Under the pieces are notes generated by a model. The model saw nothing but the letters and a program-made list of their open reading frames with translations, searched no databases and had not been told where the DNA came from. From Klebsiella michiganensis (GTDB taxonomy: Bacteria; Pseudomonadota; Gammaproteobacteria; Enterobacterales; Enterobacteriaceae), in assembly GCF_002925905.1 (NCBI RefSeq), contig NZ_PRDB01000006.1:310001-374000 (forward strand): a DNA stretch of 64,000 bases, given 5' to 3'. This document shows, in pieces, positions 9,868 through 18,274 of the stretch. Numbering within the stretch: the first letter of the stretch is position 1; each line of letters opens with the position of its first letter. The position numbers and the translations under genes were made by a program.

Positions 9868-9886
9868 GAAAGTGAATGGTGATGTA

Positions 9887-10621
9887 ATGAAAAGCAAAAA
9901 GATAGCGATGACGATAGTGCTGGCAAGCCTGGCGGCAGGTCTGGTTAACGAAGCCGGGGCAGCGATTGCGCTGGACAGAACGCGGGCGATTTTCCCCGGT
10001 TCGGAAAAGAGCATTTCCCTGAGTATTACTAACGACAGCACGTCAATGCCGTACCTGGCGCAGGGATGGATTGAGGATGAACACGGGAAAAAAATCAGCG
10101 GTCCTCTGGTGGTTGTTCCGCCGCTGCAGCGTCTTGAAGCGAAAGGGAAGAGCATGATGCGTATCAACGCCATGCCGGATGCCGCGATGTTACCTCAGGA
10201 CAGAGAGAGCATTTTTTATTTCAACGTGCGCGAGGTGCCGCCAAAAAGCGAGCGACCCAACGTGATGCAGCTGGCGTTACACACCAAAATAAAATTGTTC
10301 TATCGCCCCAAAGCCATTCTGCCGGAGAAGTATAGCCGCTGGGATAACCAACTGGTGCTGCATAAAGTGAACGGCGGCTATCGGGTAGAAAACCCGACGC
10401 CCTATTACATGACGGTGATCGGGATTACCGCTGCGCCGAAAGTGGCGGTGGCCAGCGGATTTCAAACGGTGATGGTACCGCCGAAGTCCACCTCGATGGT
10501 CAATAGCGCGCACTATACCGTGCCGCATGTCACCACGATTAACGACTTCGGCGGTAAGCCAACCCTGCGGTTTAGCTGCAGCGGTAACATCTGCCAGGCT
10601 GCGGATACCCCGGCAAGCTGA
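9887..10621 (+). CDS. Periplasmic fimbrial chaperone (first copy)
   Basis: IALDRTRAIFPGSEKSISLSITNDSTSMPYLAQGWIEDEHGKKISGPLVVVPPLQRLEAKGKSMMRI; SIFYFNVREVPPKS. Start chosen at ATG 9887 rather than the track start at 9779. Confidence 0.93.
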   Translation: MKSKKIAMTIVLASLAAGLVNEAGAAIALDRTRAIFPGSEKSISLSITNDSTSMPYLAQGWIEDEHGKKISGPLVVVPPLQRLEAKGKSMMRINAMPDAAMLPQDRESIFYFNVREVPPKSERPNVMQLALHTKIKLFYRPKAILPEKYSRWDNQLVLHKVNGGYRVENPTPYYMTVIGITAAPKVAVASGFQTVMVPPKSTSMVNSAHYTVPHVTTINDFGGKPTLRFSCSGNICQAADTPAS

Positions 10622-10653
10622 TGGACGCCGAAGCTGAACACAGGAGAAGCCTG

Positions 10654-11247
10654 ATGAAACAAGGATTTGGTCATACCACCCTCATGTTGTGGCTTTTGAT
10701 GGCTGGAGTCGTTTCCGCGTCGAGCGCCGCTAACTGGGATACCGATGGCCTGAATGGCGGCATTCGCGCAAGCGGAACGCTTGTTGCGTCACCGTGCGCG
10801 CTGCTGCCTGAGTCGGCAGAACAAGAGATCGATTTGGGCAGCACCGTTGCCTGGGGACTGGAACGGCCGGGTAGCGTTACGCCATCAGTACTGGTGTACA
10901 TCAAATTAGATCGTTGCCCGGGAGAATACTCGTTTATGCGCGATCGCCAAATGATGCGCGGCGCCACGATGTTAAACGGACAGTCTGCGGTAAGACTGAC
11001 TATCTATGGGGAAGCAGAACCGATGGATGACCGCTTTTTCCGGGTGCATGGTGGCGTAGAAGGGGTCGCGTTGCGCCTTAGCGACCGACAGGGAGAACTC
11101 CTACGACCCGCGATCCAGAGTCGACCGCAGATTCTCTATCCGGGACGCAACGATTTGGTGGTGCAGGCTCAGCTATGGCGTCTTCCCGCGCCGCTGATGG
11201 CTAATGAATGGCGCAGCGTGGTGAATATCGGCCTGGAGTACGAATAA
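10654..11247 (+). CDS. Fimbrial minor subunit (start 10654 or 10621)
   Basis: GGIRASGTLVASPCALLPESAEQEIDLG ... WRSVVNIGLEYE. Confidence 0.85.
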   Translation: MKQGFGHTTLMLWLLMAGVVSASSAANWDTDGLNGGIRASGTLVASPCALLPESAEQEIDLGSTVAWGLERPGSVTPSVLVYIKLDRCPGEYSFMRDRQMMRGATMLNGQSAVRLTIYGEAEPMDDRFFRVHGGVEGVALRLSDRQGELLRPAIQSRPQILYPGRNDLVVQAQLWRLPAPLMANEWRSVVNIGLEYE

Positions 11248-11774
11248 TGAAAAAAAATATCGTGCGCGTACTCAGCCTGGCAAGCTTTCCTCTGCTGCTT
11301 GTGCTGACTGGTGTGTCGGTCACTCATGCCGATACTGACGTTCATTTCTCCGGGAATCTGATTGCCGACCCTTGTGAATTACACGTGGATTCAGAAGATC
11401 AGATTGTCGATTTTCGTAACGTGCCTTCTAAGACATTTATGAAATATCCCCGCAGCGAACGCGAGCGTTTTTCAATCTGGTTGACGGAGTGCGATCTCTC
11501 GCTGGGCGACACGGTGACCGTAACCTTTATGGGAACTGAGGATAGCGCTCAGCCAGGGCTATTCGCCGTCAGCGGAACGGCGAGTGGTATTGCCATTGCG
11601 CTGGAAGATGAGAACGGTACGCCGGTAAAACCCAATGTCCCTATGCGGCCGGCAGCATTGAAGGCGGGAGATACTTTTTTAAATTTTCAGGCCTTTATTT
11701 CCGCCCCGGTACACGGTCTGGTAAGAGAGGGGAATTTTGAGTGCATCACCACTTTTCTTCTGGAATATGATTAA
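11247..11774 (+). CDS. Fimbrial minor subunit
   Basis: MKKNIVRVLSLASFPLLL signal; DVHFSGNLIADPCELHVDSEDQIVDF ... ECITTFLLEYD. ATG overlaps the upstream TAA. Confidence 0.87.
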   Translation: MKKNIVRVLSLASFPLLLVLTGVSVTHADTDVHFSGNLIADPCELHVDSEDQIVDFRNVPSKTFMKYPRSERERFSIWLTECDLSLGDTVTVTFMGTEDSAQPGLFAVSGTASGIAIALEDENGTPVKPNVPMRPAALKAGDTFLNFQAFISAPVHGLVREGNFECITTFLLEYD

Positions 11775-11958
11775 AACCCAGGCTGATGAGTTATTACTGC
11801 TTTACGCAAAATGTCAGTTGGTTAACTTTTCTGGGCTGCTATTTATTCATGGATCAAATAACCATTTGAATGTTCTTTATAAGAATCTGCTTGCTTCCTG
11901 TTGCTTTATTTTCAGGAAAGAAGGCATTAATAAATCATATACTGGAGTGCATTAAATA

Positions 11959-12348
11959 ATGTTTAAATCAGGATGTATAGCAGCGATCATCGCAGGTACA
12001 TTTTTAACGGGTTGCGTCGCAAAAAACATTCCGTCACAGGTTACCTCTTCCATGGAATCCGTGGATCCCCCCACGACTTCAGACGGGGAGTTGGATATGG
12101 TGCAGTGCGAAAAAGAACTCAGGGCGCTGGAGTCGATTAACCCTATTAAACATGTCGAGCTCAAGTCTCGCTTTGAGCGAGTGATGCTCGGCGCTTCCGG
12201 CTATACCAACGTACGAAGTTCCGTTAATCCTGAAACGCGTAATGCCATTGACGCTTTGTATAAGTTTCAGGCGGTAAAATTATGCTCGGAGGTCCGCGCC
12301 GAAATGCTCAATAGCCTCGCCGTGAAGCCAACGGGTGAGAATATTTAA
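11959..12348 (+). CDS. Putative lipoprotein of the fimbrial locus
   Basis: MFKSGCIAAIIAGTFLTGCVAKN lipobox (LTGC); stop overlaps the next start by 1 nt. Confidence 0.65.
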   Translation: MFKSGCIAAIIAGTFLTGCVAKNIPSQVTSSMESVDPPTTSDGELDMVQCEKELRALESINPIKHVELKSRFERVMLGASGYTNVRSSVNPETRNAIDALYKFQAVKLCSEVRAEMLNSLAVKPTGENI

Positions 12349-13703
12349 TGGATCGTAGAGCAGGGAACGTTTTGGTCCTGATGATGGGTATCGTTTTGAT
12401 TTCATCTTCACGGGCGGATGTGTTGAACTATGCTCGTGAATGGACGTCACGCAATGATGAAAATAAAGCCATTACATCCCCGTCTCAGCCACAAGCGGAG
12501 GAAGACAAATCTTCTGCGCCGCGTCAAAAATCTGCTGTACAGCGATCGCTGCCCGGTGAGAAATCTAAAGCTCCGCCTCCGGCGGCAACAAGAAAAAAAA
12601 GAGTACCACCGGCTGTTGCCGCCGATAAGCGAATGACATCACCTGCGATTACGCCTTCTAAACCGACGGATAAGCAGGCGCCAACGGTAGCGGAAGACCG
12701 GGACAAGTTAGTGGCTGGGGCCAGTAAGAATCCCTCTTTACCCGATCCCCAGATTTTGGGGCGCTGGTTTAAGGCGTTAAGGCAACATGCGTCACTGAGT
12801 CCCGCAGAGATTGATTTACGCGAAAATTTCCAGCTATCGCGCAATGAGGTAGAGAGATTGAAGGCTCAACTCGCTTTGCGACACCGTGAAGTACAGCAGC
12901 AGTTCGTTACCCTCCAGGCGGCTTCTGAACAGCTCGCCGCGGCAATGGAGAACAATGGCAAGCAACAACAGGAACTCCAGGCGCTCACCGTGCGTGCCAA
13001 TCAGCTGGAAGAGAAAAATGCGCAGTGGCAAGTAGTAACCAGAAAATTGCAATCGAGCCTTAAGCAAGCACAGCATCCCGCACTGCCGGCAACCGACGAT
13101 GAACTGGCCGATTTTGCCGCCGGGATGGCGATGGGGTTTGACATTTTGGGCGTACTCGAACAGCGGAATGAACAAGATGTTCATGTTGATAAGGCGGCCT
13201 TTCTGGCCGGTATTAGCGAAACGATACGCGGCGAACGCCGGCTATCTCAGGAGGAATTTGAGCGCCATCTTAACCGCGCCAATCAGCGAGTCGAGGATGC
13301 GATGCACAAGATCAAGCAGCAAAAGGAAGCGCGGGATAACGCATGGCTGGAGAAATTTCGCCAGGAGGAGGGCATACAAACTGCGGGTGAGCAGGCCTGG
13401 TATAAAGTCATCCATGCGGGAGAGCCGCTGTTCGAGGATGAGCACTCTGAAGCGGCGCTAACCATTTCGGTCAATCGCCGTCTGTCAGATGGTACCGTGA
13501 TTGCGGACACCGATCTGACGGGCCTGGTATTACAGGAAAAATTGTCCGATCTTCCTGGATGGCTTCAGATTGTGGTGAAGGATATTCGTCTTCATGGTGA
13601 AGCAGAGTTAGCCGTTAAGGTTGATGAGTATGGCGATCCTCGAAAACACGGGAATTATATTGAACATTGGCGCATTCGGGTAATTGAATCGCATGCAATG
13701 TAA
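12348..13703 (+). CDS. Periplasmic coiled-coil protein with FkpA/MIP-type N-terminal-like segment and degenerate FKBP-like C-terminus
   Basis: ADFAAGMAMGFDILGVLEQRNEQDVHVDKAAFLAGISETIRGERRLSQEEFERHLNRA resembles the FklB/FkpA dimerisation region. The C-terminus AWYKVIHAGEPLF...RRLSDGTVIADTD...LPGWLQIVVKDIRLHGEAELAVKVDEYGD follows FKBP order with many catalytic aromatics absent. Confidence 0.6.
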   Translation: MDRRAGNVLVLMMGIVLISSSRADVLNYAREWTSRNDENKAITSPSQPQAEEDKSSAPRQKSAVQRSLPGEKSKAPPPAATRKKRVPPAVAADKRMTSPAITPSKPTDKQAPTVAEDRDKLVAGASKNPSLPDPQILGRWFKALRQHASLSPAEIDLRENFQLSRNEVERLKAQLALRHREVQQQFVTLQAASEQLAAAMENNGKQQQELQALTVRANQLEEKNAQWQVVTRKLQSSLKQAQHPALPATDDELADFAAGMAMGFDILGVLEQRNEQDVHVDKAAFLAGISETIRGERRLSQEEFERHLNRANQRVEDAMHKIKQQKEARDNAWLEKFRQEEGIQTAGEQAWYKVIHAGEPLFEDEHSEAALTISVNRRLSDGTVIADTDLTGLVLQEKLSDLPGWLQIVVKDIRLHGEAELAVKVDEYGDPRKHGNYIEHWRIRVIESHAM

Positions 13704-13791
13704 ATAATTTCAGGCAAAATTTACGTTACTTTTAAAATATAGCTCGCATGGCCGAGAGAGTGAGTGGGGCATCAATTGTATAATTATTTTA

Positions 13792-14814
13792 GTGTTTATT
13801 TATGTAGAGATATTAATTGTTCGGGAAAGAGGAGAAAATATGATGGATGACACCAGAGGTACCTATTTGCCGGTTTATGTGGCAACTGAGAATAATTATT
13901 TTTCTCAGGGGGTGGTCTTTCTCCTTGAGGAGTTATTTGAGGATGAGTTTAGCGGCAATATTACCGTATCCTTAGTCAAAAAATCGCAGGAAGCCGATCT
14001 CATTGTGCAAGTGCAATCTCCTGGGGAAAAAGCCTTTGACTGGGTCGATTGTCAACGATTTCGCGCCCACAATGACTATAAATTTAAGCTCCTCAAGAAA
14101 AAGTGGTTAAGCGTTTATCCACGTAGTGAACACTATGATAAAAACTTTCATTGCCCGGTTGTTAGTTCAGTTCTCGCGATGAGGAACTCAGTGGCGACCA
14201 TCCGGCGCAAACTGTTCATGCTGTTTTTCGCCGATCTCATGTGCGGGCCTCCGGACTTACGTAAACCAAATTGTAATAAATGTCCTGGTCCCTACCAGTT
14301 GACTTGGCGTGAACAGCTAATGCTAGGCTATTTGAGCCAGGGTTTAGGCCACGATGAAATTTCTCGCAAAATGGGCTGTAGTATTAAGGCGCTCAGTGGC
14401 TATCGACGCTCGATTATGCGGAAAGTCAATATCACCAGATACAGTGATTTCGTTTCGTGGCTGGGTACCAAATCGGTTTCTGATAAATATGCTGAGGTTG
14501 TTAATAATCACGAACGTGATGCGGATGAAGATCAGCTAATATGGAAAACCACGTTGTCTGGTGATATGGAGAGACAGCTCGATGATAAAGAGCGAGCTTT
14601 ACAAAGTATAAAACGCTTGACCAAAAAACGGTTACGAAAAAGCGAACTGGATGATGAGGTATGGCTGACAACGCGAGAAATAGCCAATGAGATGGATATC
14701 AGTATCTACAGCATGCGTTATTTATTATGCCAGATGGAATCAAACGGTAAAGTGATCAGTATCAAAACCGGAAAAGGGAGAAGTCATACTCTCCGCTGGA
14801 AGCTGGCAAGTTAA
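13792..14814 (+). CDS. Transcriptional regulator: LuxR/GerE-type HTH plus C-terminal PapI/FaeA-like winged helix
   Basis: LTWREQLMLGYLSQGLGHDEISRKMGCSIKALSGYRRSIMRKVNI (GerE-like) and EVWLTTREIANEMDISIYSMRYLLCQMESNGKVISIKTGKGRSHTLRWKL (FaeA/PapI-like). Confidence 0.7.
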   Translation: MFIYVEILIVRERGENMMDDTRGTYLPVYVATENNYFSQGVVFLLEELFEDEFSGNITVSLVKKSQEADLIVQVQSPGEKAFDWVDCQRFRAHNDYKFKLLKKKWLSVYPRSEHYDKNFHCPVVSSVLAMRNSVATIRRKLFMLFFADLMCGPPDLRKPNCNKCPGPYQLTWREQLMLGYLSQGLGHDEISRKMGCSIKALSGYRRSIMRKVNITRYSDFVSWLGTKSVSDKYAEVVNNHERDADEDQLIWKTTLSGDMERQLDDKERALQSIKRLTKKRLRKSELDDEVWLTTREIANEMDISIYSMRYLLCQMESNGKVISIKTGKGRSHTLRWKLAS

Positions 14815-15023
14815 TTCTTGTCCAGGACAACTGTCTCGGCTAATAAGCAGGGACGAAAATGAATATTAATAATGGGTGGGGTGCAAATTTAGGAATGTTC
14901 ATCATGCCATTTCTGAAAATGGATCTCCCCCTTAAAAACGCATATGTACAGATAGACATAAAATGTAAATTATCTGCTAGATGAAATAACTCTGGTCCTG
15001 TAAGTGATACGACAGGTGAAAGT

Positions 15024-15779
15024 ATGAAACTTAAATTAACGTCTTTTCTGGGTATTCTACTGTTTACCGGAAGCCAGCATTCAGCTCAGGCTGCATTATC
15101 TGTGGAACGCTCCCGGGTTATTTTCAATGAAGGGGAGAAATCTGTCGGATTGAGCGTGAAAAATAATAATACGCAGGATCCCTATCTCGCCCAGGGGTGG
15201 ATGGAAAATGAGAAAGAAGAAAAAATAAACGGCCCTCTGATGATTTTACCGCCCGTACAGCGTATTGAGCCCGACGGTAGAACGATGATCAGGGTACAGC
15301 AGGTTGCGGATGCCTCTTCACTGCCCAACGACAGAGAAAGCGTATTCTGGCTTAACTTACGCGAGATCCCGCCAAAATCCGACAAGCCTAACGTTCTGAT
15401 GCTGGCTATGCAGACGCGAATGAAAGTGTTCTGGCGACCAAAGGGGATTAAGGTGGATCCCTTGCTTGATGCGGTGCCCGGCGTAGAAACGCTGACCCTC
15501 GCTCTTAAGGGGGACCGCTATGAGGTTAATAATCCGACACCGTACCATTTTTCATTTGTTGAAGCGCGTGACAGCCTGAACGGAAAAGCGCTGGACGATT
15601 TCGAGCCCGTGATGGTTTCTCCAAAAGATAAAGCGGCGCTGACGCTACCCACCTTGCGGTTGGGAAATAATCCGACGCTGATGTTTATTAATGATTATGG
15701 CAGCGCGCGATTATTACCGTTTACCTGCACCGGGACGCTGTGCCGGGCGGGAAAAGTGGCACTACCAAAGGAAGGCTGA
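15024..15779 (+). CDS. Periplasmic fimbrial chaperone (second copy)
   Basis: ALSVERSRVIFNEGEKSVGLSVKNNNTQDPYLAQGWMENEKEEKINGPLMILPPVQRIEPDGRTMIRVQQ; SVFWLNLREIPPKS. Confidence 0.93.
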   Translation: MKLKLTSFLGILLFTGSQHSAQAALSVERSRVIFNEGEKSVGLSVKNNNTQDPYLAQGWMENEKEEKINGPLMILPPVQRIEPDGRTMIRVQQVADASSLPNDRESVFWLNLREIPPKSDKPNVLMLAMQTRMKVFWRPKGIKVDPLLDAVPGVETLTLALKGDRYEVNNPTPYHFSFVEARDSLNGKALDDFEPVMVSPKDKAALTLPTLRLGNNPTLMFINDYGSARLLPFTCTGTLCRAGKVALPKEG

Positions 15780-15780
15780 T

Positions 15781-16308
15781 ATGACGCGCCAACACTCAAT
15801 AACATCCCGAGCGTATCTGATGATGGCTGGAGCCTTACTGCTTTTTTCCGGCGGACAGGCGAAGGCCGCTGAAGGAGATACCACCACTATCACCGTCAAC
15901 GGCACCCTGATCGATGGGCCGCAGTGCGTTATTGACGGTAACAACACCGTAGACGTGAAGTTTGGTGATGATCTGATTACTCGTCTGGTAGACGGAGTGA
16001 ATTATAAGAAAGAGATTCAATATGGCCTCACCTGTACTGGCCTGAACAGTAATGCCCTCAAACTGACGATTCGAGGGTCTCTGGCGAGTTTTGGCAGCGG
16101 TCTTTTGTTGACCAGTAAAGGGGGCCTGGGCATACGGCTGTACAGTGGAAGTGCCGGCACCACGCTCATGACTCCCGGCAATTATGTCAACTTCAATGGC
16201 ACAGCCAATAAACCCAGGCTGTGGGCCGTACCCGTGGCTCAGAATAACGCCACGCTTACCGCAGGTCCGTTTTTCGGCACAGGCACCATGGTCATTGACT
16301 ACCAGTGA
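15781..16308 (+). CDS. Fimbrial minor subunit
   Basis: TTTITVNGTLIDGPQCVIDGNNTVDVKFGDDL ... GTMVIDYQ. Confidence 0.87.
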   Translation: MTRQHSITSRAYLMMAGALLLFSGGQAKAAEGDTTTITVNGTLIDGPQCVIDGNNTVDVKFGDDLITRLVDGVNYKKEIQYGLTCTGLNSNALKLTIRGSLASFGSGLLLTSKGGLGIRLYSGSAGTTLMTPGNYVNFNGTANKPRLWAVPVAQNNATLTAGPFFGTGTMVIDYQ

Positions 16309-16814
16309 CGCGAGAGGAGAGAGACATAGTGACCCCCATAAATCTGCGTGGCCTGGTGCTTCCCCTTACGTTGTGCTTTGGCACCAGCGCGCTGGCCGAC
16401 GCAACGGTTAACTTTAGCGGCACCTTAATAGAAGCGCCTCCGTGCGTGGTACATAACAATAACGTTATCACCGTCAACTTTGGCAACGAGGTGATGACCA
16501 CCCGTATCGACGGGACGCAATACCGGAAGCTGATTGATTTCGATTTAGATTGCTCCATGGCGGTATCGTCAAAACAGAAAGTGCGCATAACGGGGACAGC
16601 GGCAAGCTTTGACAGCACGGCGCTGGCGGGAGGTCAAAGCGGGCTGGGCATCGCCCTGTACAATGGTGATACCCGCCTTAACGTTGGCACCTGGCTAAAT
16701 TTCACCGACCCCAATATCCCCAAGCTTTACGCCGCCCCCATCAAACAAAGCGGAGTGACTCTGAGCGGTGGGCCGTTCAGGGTCATGGCTTCGCTTGTCG
16801 TGGAGTATCAGTAA
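16305..16814 (+). CDS. Fimbrial minor subunit (GTG start; an internal GTG near 16329 has a better RBS)
   Basis: ATVNFSGTLIEAPPCVVHNNNVITVNFGNEV ... MASLVVEYQ. Confidence 0.85.
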   Translation: MTREERDIVTPINLRGLVLPLTLCFGTSALADATVNFSGTLIEAPPCVVHNNNVITVNFGNEVMTTRIDGTQYRKLIDFDLDCSMAVSSKQKVRITGTAASFDSTALAGGQSGLGIALYNGDTRLNVGTWLNFTDPNIPKLYAAPIKQSGVTLSGGPFRVMASLVVEYQ

Positions 16815-17333
16815 ATGGCGCAGGGAAACAACATGATGAAATTGAGCGGATATGCCCCCTTGCTGTTGGTCGGCCTGATGATGACGTCATCTCTTCAGGC
16901 GGCAGACCCGGAAAACCTCGAGTTTATCGGCACTCTGGTGACGCCACCGGCTTGCTCAATAAGCGAAGGCGGCCCTGTGTATGTGGATTTCGGTGATGTC
17001 CGAATAAAAAAAATCGTGGAGGGAAAATACCGTGAAACCGTTCCACTAACCCTGAAATGTGAAGACAGCACCCTTGCATGGCAGCTGCGGCTTAGCGTAC
17101 GCGGTAACGCGGCCGGGTTTGATGCCGACAATGCCACCGTGGTGACCCCTGAGCAGGCCAATCTTGGCGTGAAAATCTACCAGAACGGCCAGCCGTTTAA
17201 GCTGGGCGAGGCCATCAACATCAATAGCGTGACGCTGCCGAGTATTGAAGCTCTCCTTGTTCAGCGCAACGGGGTGGAGTTGGTGGAAGGATTATTTAGC
17301 GCCACCGCAACCCTGCGGGCCGAATACCAGTAA
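16815..17333 (+). CDS. Fimbrial minor subunit
   Basis: ENLEFIGTLVTPPACSISEGGPVYVDFGDVRIKKI ... SATATLRAEYQ. Confidence 0.85.
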   Translation: MAQGNNMMKLSGYAPLLLVGLMMTSSLQAADPENLEFIGTLVTPPACSISEGGPVYVDFGDVRIKKIVEGKYRETVPLTLKCEDSTLAWQLRLSVRGNAAGFDADNATVVTPEQANLGVKIYQNGQPFKLGEAININSVTLPSIEALLVQRNGVELVEGLFSATATLRAEYQ

Positions 17334-17342
17334 CGCTATTTT

Positions 17343-18215
17343 ATGCACAGGAGAGTGCAGGTGAAGAAAAAGCTATTTCAGGCAGCCTTAGCGGCAGCCA
17401 TGATCGTGCCGGTTTCTGTACCCGTGTACGGTGAAAACTATCGGTGGAAAACGGTCACCGCAGTAAGGTTGGTCCCTTTCGGTACGGGTACTGAGTGGAT
17501 TATCACCACAGGTGATATTACCGTGAGTTCAGGTAGCGTCAGCCTGGATACACCAGCGAACTTAGGCAGTAATGGCGGGCTTTTGGTTGCAAACGCGCTG
17601 ACTGCGAATGGCGACTTTTGGGGGACATCGGATGTTGCCACGAGTTATCCTCCGCCCGGCGTCCCGTATAAGGGAACCTGGCGAGAAGTGCTTAACGCGA
17701 GCGTCGATAGCGTCAGAAATCAAATTTCCATCCGAAATTATAGTGTCGTGGGAGGCTCTTCCACCGTCTGCTTTGGATACACGCTTCGTGAAGCTAATGG
17801 TAACTTTAATTTTTCCGACCTTGTTTATCCGCCGGGAGCCGGTAGCGGTATAAACTGCATGACGGCGCCACCGCTAAACGAGTGGTGCGCCATGTCTGTG
17901 CCTCAGGTAACGCTAAGTTTCGGTACGCTAATGCTTGACCAGGCGGCGGGCAAAACGGCTGATAGTACGGTGGGCGTTTCCTGCACGTCTTCCTCGGTGA
18001 GCTATGTGTTAAAGCTACAAACAGGCAATACCTATATCCCGCTCAGCAACGGCATGCGTGCCAATCTGGGACTTGGGGCAGCTAACTCAGCGCCGGGTAA
18101 TACCACCTACTCCGGCTCTCAGTCCTCGCTACGGTTAAGAGGAACGCTGGCTGGGACGCCAACCTCGACCGGCGCCTTCAACGGAACCGGCGTGATGATG
18201 GTGGTTTATAACTAA
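17343..18215 (+). CDS. Fimbrial tip adhesin-like protein (two-domain, MrpH-like)
   Basis: 290 aa; unique N-terminal domain then pilin-like C-terminal domain (CAMSVPQVTLSFGTLMLDQAAGKTADSTVGVSCT ... GVMMVVYN). Confidence 0.75.
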   Translation: MHRRVQVKKKLFQAALAAAMIVPVSVPVYGENYRWKTVTAVRLVPFGTGTEWIITTGDITVSSGSVSLDTPANLGSNGGLLVANALTANGDFWGTSDVATSYPPPGVPYKGTWREVLNASVDSVRNQISIRNYSVVGGSSTVCFGYTLREANGNFNFSDLVYPPGAGSGINCMTAPPLNEWCAMSVPQVTLSFGTLMLDQAAGKTADSTVGVSCTSSSVSYVLKLQTGNTYIPLSNGMRANLGLGAANSAPGNTTYSGSQSSLRLRGTLAGTPTSTGAFNGTGVMMVVYN

Positions 18216-18274
18216 TCATGGCCGCCTCGATACCGGTACGCTAAGGAGCACAACCCTGTACGTACCGAAGCGGT

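Noticed and set aside
14818-14830. Palindrome TTGTCCAGGACAA just after the LuxR-FaeA regulator stop
   Set aside because: Short, single occurrence and no recognised family match; kept only as a note.
18234-18267. Inverted repeat CGGTACG...CGTACCG between adhesin and ttrA
   Set aside because: Seven-bp arms with a 20-nt loop and no T run; could be a weak convergent terminator but is too short to call.
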